Source: Marivivens sp.
GTDB taxonomy: Bacteria; Pseudomonadota; Alphaproteobacteria; Rhodobacterales; Rhodobacteraceae
NCBI GenBank assembly: GCA_024642185.1
Contig: JAHEBR010000029.1
Span: forward strand, 4,193-14,924
Direction: 5' to 3'
DNA length: 10,732 nucleotides
A program made the position numbers and the translations under genes. Of the stretch, positions 7,191-10,732 are shown piece by piece; the first letter of the stretch is position 1; each line of letters starts with the position of its first letter. The notes beneath the pieces are model-generated. The model was not told where the DNA came from. It did not search any database and worked only from the letters and a program-made list of their open reading frames with translations.

Positions 7191-8303
7191 TTGAGCCACA
7201 ATCCCATCCGCCCCTGGCGCAATATCGAGCGCCGCAAATCCCGCCAGATCATGGTGGGCAATGTGCCGGTCGGGGGCGACGCGCCGATCACGGTCCAGAC
7301 CATGACCAACACGCTGACGCATGATGTGGCGGCGACGGTGGCGCAGGTTCTGCGGGCGGCCGAGGCGGGGGCGGATATCGTCCGCGTCTCGACGCCCGAC
7401 GAGGCCTCGACCAAGGCCCTGAAAGAGATCGTGCGCCAAAGCCCGGTGCCGATCGTCGCCGACATCCATTTCCACTACAAACGCGCGATTGAGGCGGCCG
7501 AGGCGGGCGCGGCCTGCCTGCGGATCAATCCCGGCAATATTGGCGACGCCAAGCGGGTGAAGGAAGTGATCCGCGCGGCCAAGGACCACGGCTGCTCGAT
7601 CCGCATCGGCGTCAATGCCGGCTCGCTCGAGAAACACCTTCTCGACAAATACGGCGAGCCTTGCCCGGACGCGATGGTGGAAAGCGGGCTCGATCACATC
7701 AAGATCCTGCAGGACAACGATTTTCACGAATTCAAGATCAGCTGCAAAGCCTCCGACGTCTTCCTTGCCGCCGCCGCCTATCAGCAGCTGGCCGAGGCCA
7801 CCGACGCGCCGATCCATCTGGGGATCACCGAGGCGGGTGGCCTGATGTCGGGCACAATCAAATCGGCCATCGGCCTTGGCAACCTTCTGTGGTCAGGCAT
7901 CGGCGATACGATCCGCGTGAGCCTTTCGGCTGATCCGGTGGAAGAGGTCAAGGTCGGCTACGAGATCCTGAAAGGGCTCGGCCTGCGCCATCGGGGCGTG
8001 AACATCATCTCCTGCCCGTCCTGCGCGCGGCAGGGGTTCGACGTGATCAAGACGGTTGAGATCCTCGAAAAGCGGCTCGAACACATCAAGACGCCCATGA
8101 GCCTGTCGATCATCGGCTGCGTGGTCAACGGGCCGGGCGAGGCGCTGATGACGGATGTGGGCTTTACCGGCGGTGGCGCAGGCTCGGGCATGGTCTATCT
8201 GGCGGGCAAGCAAAGCCACAAGCTGTCGAACGACAAGATGATCGAGCACATCGTCGAAGAGGTCGAGAAGAAGGCCGCAGAAATCGACGCGGCGGGGGCC
8301 TAG
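7191..8303 (+). CDS. ispG: 4-hydroxy-3-methylbut-2-en-1-yl diphosphate synthase (flavodoxin type), TTG start
   Basis: IspG (GcpE) reduces methylerythritol cyclodiphosphate to HMBPP, the penultimate step of the non-mevalonate isoprenoid pathway, using a [4Fe-4S] cluster. The 370-residue protein has the TIM-barrel start (RRKSRQIMVGNVPVGG, then VQTMTNT, then VRVSTPDEAS, then ADIHFHYKRA, then LRINPGNIG). Its cluster-binding domain has CPSC (Cys275, Cys278) and GCVVNGPGEA (Cys310, Glu317). These match the spacing of Cys270, Cys273, Cys305 and Glu312 in E. coli IspG. The best start is TTG 7191, because AGGA stands eight bases before it and the residues that follow (PWRNIERRKSR) belong to the family. 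The next ATG (7251) would remove them and has no ribosome-binding site. The TAG stop overlaps the stop of the convergent dsbA-like gene. Confidence 0.96.
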   Translation: MSHNPIRPWRNIERRKSRQIMVGNVPVGGDAPITVQTMTNTLTHDVAATVAQVLRAAEAGADIVRVSTPDEASTKALKEIVRQSPVPIVADIHFHYKRAIEAAEAGAACLRINPGNIGDAKRVKEVIRAAKDHGCSIRIGVNAGSLEKHLLDKYGEPCPDAMVESGLDHIKILQDNDFHEFKISCKASDVFLAAAAYQQLAEATDAPIHLGITEAGGLMSGTIKSAIGLGNLLWSGIGDTIRVSLSADPVEEVKVGYEILKGLGLRHRGVNIISCPSCARQGFDVIKTVEILEKRLEHIKTPMSLSIIGCVVNGPGEALMTDVGFTGGGAGSGMVYLAGKQSHKLSNDKMIEHIVEEVEKKAAEIDAAGA

Positions 8304-9049
8304 CTGCCCTCGCGCACGGCGTCGACGAACTGGAGCATCTGCTCGAGCGGCACATAGCCGCGCAGCATTTCTTCCTGAAGGATGAAGGTCGGCGTGCCGG
8401 TGATCTGCAGCCGCTGCGCCAGCATTGCGTTCTGGGTCAGGATATCGGCGACCTCTTTGCTCTGCATCTTGTCGGCAATTGCCGCGAAATCGAGATCGAA
8501 CGAGGCCGACAGCTGCGCCAGCACTTCGACGGTTACATCGCTGCGCAGGGTCATCAGGGCGTCGTGTATCAGTTCGTAGGATTCCGAGCCGTAGACCTGC
8601 ATGACCGCCACCGCATATTGCGAGGCAAGCGTCGATTGTTCGCCGAGGATCGGGAATTCCTTGACGATGAAGCGGATGTTGCCATCGGTCTCGAGAAGCT
8701 GGTTCACTTCGTCATAGGCGCGCCGGCAATAGGAGCAGCGATAGTCCATGAATTCGACAAGGGTGATGTCGCCCTCGGGATTGCCGCCGACAAAGGAATA
8801 GCCATCGTCGAAAATCGCTTTGGCATTGGCGCGGACGACGGCCTTGTCGTTATTGGTGCTAAGTTCGGCCTGACGCTGTTCGAGAACGGCAATCGCCTCC
8901 ATCAGGACTTCTGGATTGTCCAAGAGATACGCCCGCACCTCGGACCGGAAGGCCGCGCGCTCGGAATCGGTCATCGCGCCAAGGTCGAAGGCGGCGGCCG
9001 GTCCGGCAAGAAGAAGGGTGAGGGCGATCGGGGCAAGGCGCTTGAACAT
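8300..9049 (-). CDS. Exported DsbA-family (Com1-like) thiol-disulfide oxidoreductase
   Basis: A 249-residue periplasmic thioredoxin-fold protein, likely to form or rearrange disulfide bonds. Residues 1-20 are a signal peptide (MFKRLAPIALTLLLAGPAAA, then FDLG), cleaved after AAA. Residues about 26-62 are a helical region (EVRAYLLDNPEVLMEAIAVLE) typical of Com1-like DsbAs. The thioredoxin part has VEFMDYRCSYCRRA with the active-site pair Cys105-Cys108 and ITGTPTF with the cis-Pro220. ATG 9049 follows GGAGA at a normal distance; the longer open frame to 9154 lacks a reason to be used and would bury the signal peptide. It converges on ispG with a four-base overlap and diverges from amiC. The CSYC dipeptide and Com1-like form leave oxidase versus isomerase or reductase undecided. 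Confidence 0.92.
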   Translation of the reverse strand: MFKRLAPIALTLLLAGPAAAFDLGAMTDSERAAFRSEVRAYLLDNPEVLMEAIAVLEQRQAELSTNNDKAVVRANAKAIFDDGYSFVGGNPEGDITLVEFMDYRCSYCRRAYDEVNQLLETDGNIRFIVKEFPILGEQSTLASQYAVAVMQVYGSESYELIHDALMTLRSDVTVEVLAQLSASFDLDFAAIADKMQSKEVADILTQNAMLAQRLQITGTPTFILQEEMLRGYVPLEQMLQFVDAVREGS

Positions 9050-9070
9050 GGTCTCTCCAGGGTCGTTTCC

Positions 9071-9114
9071 GTGCACTGTGCACATCCGGCCGATGATGCC
9101 AAGGCCTTGGGCAT
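9071..9114. promoter_or_regulatory. Two palindromic sites in the dsbA-like/amiC divergent region
   Basis: Bases 9071-9083 read GTGCACTGTGCAC, a 13-base palindrome except for its central base. Bases 9096-9114 read ATGCC-AAGGCCTT-GGGCAT, a palindrome with one unpaired G. Both lie within the 133 bases between the two start codons. Their symmetry and position suggest operators for a dimeric regulator, but no regulator family is recognisable to me and both could be chance in GC-rich DNA. Confidence 0.35.
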
Positions 9115-9182
9115 GCGGCAGAAAGGATTGACGTGGCCACCCAAGGGGCGGCACACACGATCACAAGACTAGAGGGCGCGGA

Positions 9183-10463
9183 ATGGGAAACTCAAGGCGC
9201 GATCGGGCCGGAGACGGGCGAGATGCCGGGATTGTGAAAACATGTTGGCTCTGGCTCTGTCTGGCGTTCCTGTGGCTTGCAGGCCCGCTCGCGTCGCAAG
9301 ATTTTACCGGACTCGCTCGGATCAACCCTCAGCAAAGCGCGGTGAAACCGTGGAGGCAGGGGGCCGAGGTCGATCTCAAGCTGTCCCAGGCGGTTCCATT
9401 CCGGGTCTTTACGCTCGATCAGCCGTGGCGGCTGGTGATGGATTTCCGCGAGGTCGACTGGACCGGCCTCTCGCGCGACGCGATCTGGGCCGGCCCCGAC
9501 AATCGCATCTCGGCCCTGCGCTTTGGCGGGCTCCGGCCGGGCTGGTCGCGGATGGTGGTCGATCTGGCCCAGCCGCTTATCATCGAAACTGCGGGCATGA
9601 CTGTGTCTCAGGCGGATGGCTCCGCCCGGCTGACCGTTCGCCTCGCCCCGGCCAGCGCGCCGGATTTCGCCTCCGCCTCGGGCGCGCCGCCTGATCCCGG
9701 CTGGGACCTCCTGATCGCCACCGACGTGACCCAGAGCGCCCTGACGCCCGTCGACGACGGGATCGTTACCGTCGCCATTGATCCCGGCCATGGCGGCGTT
9801 GATCCGGGCGCGGAACGGGACGGGATCGTCGAGGCCGAGGTCATGCTGGTCTTTGCCCGCGAACTGGCCGAGGCGATCAACCGCATCGAGGGGATGCGCG
9901 CGGTCCTGACCCGAGACGGCGACGATTTTGTGGCGCTGGAAGAGCGGATGACGCAGGCGCGGCTTGCGGGCGCGGATGTGATGATCTCGCTCCATGCCGA
10001 TGCGCTCGACGAAGACGAGACCCACGGCGCCTCGGTCTATACGCTGGATGCCGACTCGCAGGATGTTGCATCGGCCCGCATGGCCGAGAGGCACGACCGC
10101 GGCGATCTGGTTGCCGGTCTCGACCTCACGGGGCAGGACGACACGGTTGCCACGATCCTGATGGATCTTGCGCGGCAGGACACGGCGCCCAAATCCGACC
10201 GTCTTGCCGACGCGATCGTGGCCGCCTTCGAAGAAGTGGGCGCCGACCTCAATACCCGCCCCCGCCGGAGGGCGGAGCTGGCCGTTCTGAACGCCGCCGA
10301 TTTCGCCTCGGTTCTGGTCGAGGTGGGGTTCTTGTCAAACGCCGAGGACCGTGCCGCGCTCTCTGTTCAGCCGGGCAGGGCGACGATCATTCGTGGTCTG
10401 ATCCTTGCGCTTCAACGGTGGGCCGCGGACGAGGCGGCGCGCGCGCCGCTCTTGCGTCAGTAG
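9183..10463 (+). CDS. amiC: Exported N-acetylmuramoyl-L-alanine amidase (AmiC type)
   Basis: A 426-residue periplasmic zinc amidase that cleaves the bond between MurNAc and L-alanine to split septal peptidoglycan. An N-terminal hydrophobic stretch (residues 20-38, CWLWLCLAFLWLAGPLAS) is the signal sequence. Residues about 45-155 resemble an AMIN localisation domain (FRVFTLDQPWRLVMDF, then RFGGLRPGWSRMVVDL). Residues 194-415 are the Amidase_3 catalytic domain: AIDPGHGG (zinc His203), EAEVML (zinc Glu218), SLHADAL (zinc His271) and VLVEVGFLSN (catalytic Glu380). ATG 9183 has a good GAGGG ribosome-binding site. An in-frame GTG at 9234 would give a more ordinary short signal peptide but has a poor site, so the start is not fully settled. 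mrcA follows, an amiC-mrcA order I know from alphaproteobacteria. Confidence 0.95.
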   Translation: MGNSRRDRAGDGRDAGIVKTCWLWLCLAFLWLAGPLASQDFTGLARINPQQSAVKPWRQGAEVDLKLSQAVPFRVFTLDQPWRLVMDFREVDWTGLSRDAIWAGPDNRISALRFGGLRPGWSRMVVDLAQPLIIETAGMTVSQADGSARLTVRLAPASAPDFASASGAPPDPGWDLLIATDVTQSALTPVDDGIVTVAIDPGHGGVDPGAERDGIVEAEVMLVFARELAEAINRIEGMRAVLTRDGDDFVALEERMTQARLAGADVMISLHADALDEDETHGASVYTLDADSQDVASARMAERHDRGDLVAGLDLTGQDDTVATILMDLARQDTAPKSDRLADAIVAAFEEVGADLNTRPRRRAELAVLNAADFASVLVEVGFLSNAEDRAALSVQPGRATIIRGLILALQRWAADEAARAPLLRQ

Positions 10464-10488
10464 GCCACAATCACGGCATTGGCATTTT

Positions 10489-10505
10489 CGCGCCCATAAG
10501 GCGCG
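10489..10505 (+). terminator. Short hairpin after amiC
   Basis: CGCGCC (10489-10494) pairs with GGCGCG (10500-10505) around a five-base loop, 26 bases after the amiC stop. A CTTTT run appears only six bases beyond the stem and overlaps the mrcA -35 region, so termination would be weak or partial. Confidence 0.35.
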
Positions 10506-10513
10506 ATCGGCTT

Positions 10514-10542
10514 TTGACCATCCTCCGCACTGGTCCTATAAG
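10514..10542 (+). promoter_or_regulatory. Near-consensus sigma-70 promoter for mrcA
   Basis: TTGACC (10514-10519) and TATAAG (10537-10542) are separated by exactly 17 bases, each matching five of six consensus bases. This is the best promoter in the window. Transcription would start near 10549, leaving a 5' leader of about 25 bases before the mrcA GTG. It gives mrcA a supply independent of amiC. Confidence 0.75.
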
Positions 10543-10573
10543 CGGAAGACTTTACCCCGAGGGCTTGTCTCAC

Positions 10574-10732
10574 GTGCTTCGCTTTGTCCTGTCCTTCTTT
10601 GGCGGCATCTTCTCGGTGCTTACGCTGGGCATGGCCATGGGCGCGCTCTCGCTGAGTGCTGTGTTCACGATCTATGGCCACGATCTGCCAAGCTATGAGA
10701 CGCTGGCGCAATATACCCCCAAGACGATCAGC
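10574..10732 (+). CDS. mrcA: Penicillin-binding protein 1A, N-terminal 53 codons, cut by the window edge
   Basis: PBP1A is a bifunctional inner-membrane enzyme that polymerises glycan strands and cross-links their peptides. Only its start is present: a membrane anchor at about residues 4-34 (FVLSFFGGIFSVLTLGMAMG and on), followed by DLPSYETLAQYTPKTIS, the conserved stretch just before the transglycosylase domain in PBP1A (the DLP...L..Y.P pattern). I assigned it from that stretch and from its place behind amiC. The start is GTG 10574; the GAGGG ribosome-binding site is ten bases upstream, a little far. An in-frame TTG at 10565 is too close to that site. The frame is open to the last base, so the catalytic domains lie outside. 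Confidence 0.85.
   Translation, partial: MLRFVLSFFGGIFSVLTLGMAMGALSLSAVFTIYGHDLPSYETLAQYTPKTIS

Noticed and set aside
9050..9154. 35-codon N-terminal extension of the dsbA-like gene
   Set aside because: It would put non-signal sequence in front of a perfect signal peptide, and GGAGA marks ATG 9049 as the start.

Overview
This is a GC-rich window from an alphaproteobacterium, most likely a member of the Rhodobacterales (Rhodobacter/Paracoccus/Ruegeria-like). The reasons are: a Shemin-pathway 5-aminolevulinate synthase of 407 codons that I recognise as close to Rhodobacter HemA; the order RodZ-like protein then IspG; an amidase followed by the start of penicillin-binding protein 1A; and intergenic hairpin and repeat sequences that I associate from memory with this order. 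It is essentially chromosomal housekeeping DNA. I see no transposase, integrase, phage gene, toxin-antitoxin pair, CRISPR array or defence cassette.

Layout. (1) 1-1284: a divergent, lysine/alanine-tailed HU-type DNA-binding protein with tRNA-Val(CAC) 18 bases behind its stop, a terminator, a histidine-phosphatase-family protein, then tRNA-Val(TAC) 22 bases behind that stop. (2) 1285-2299: a small, less GC-rich islet with a DUF2200 protein and an 89-residue protein I do not recognise. (3) 2300-2479: two identical tRNA-Asp(GTC) genes behind a good sigma-70-type promoter. (4) 2563-3048: a 72-residue two-helix membrane protein, then a dense 267-base intergenic region with a 34-base imperfect inverted repeat, a perfect 10-bp-stem terminator, a possible 16-codon ORF and two G/C hairpins. 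(5) 3049-4425 (minus): an M20 metallodipeptidase, divergent from hemA (4596-5819). (6) 5933-8303: rodZ-like gene and ispG. (7) 8300-9049 (minus): an exported DsbA/Com1-like thiol-disulfide protein whose stop codon overlaps that of ispG. (8) 9183-10732: an exported cell-wall amidase (AmiC type) and the first 53 codons of mrcA behind a near-consensus promoter.

How the genes fit together. hemA and ispG feed tetrapyrrole and isoprenoid synthesis, the two precursor streams for haem, quinones and, in phototrophs, bacteriochlorophyll and carotenoids. The RodZ-like protein, AmiC and PBP1A act on cell shape and peptidoglycan, and the DsbA-like protein acts in the same periplasm. The tRNA genes appear to be read either from upstream genes (Val) or from their own promoter (Asp). 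The observations most worth following are the inverted-repeat element at 2821-3015, the unrecognised gene at 1873-2142, the paired palindromes between dsbA-like and amiC, and the shared CTAG stop of ispG and dsbA-like. None of these is evidence for a new multi-gene system.
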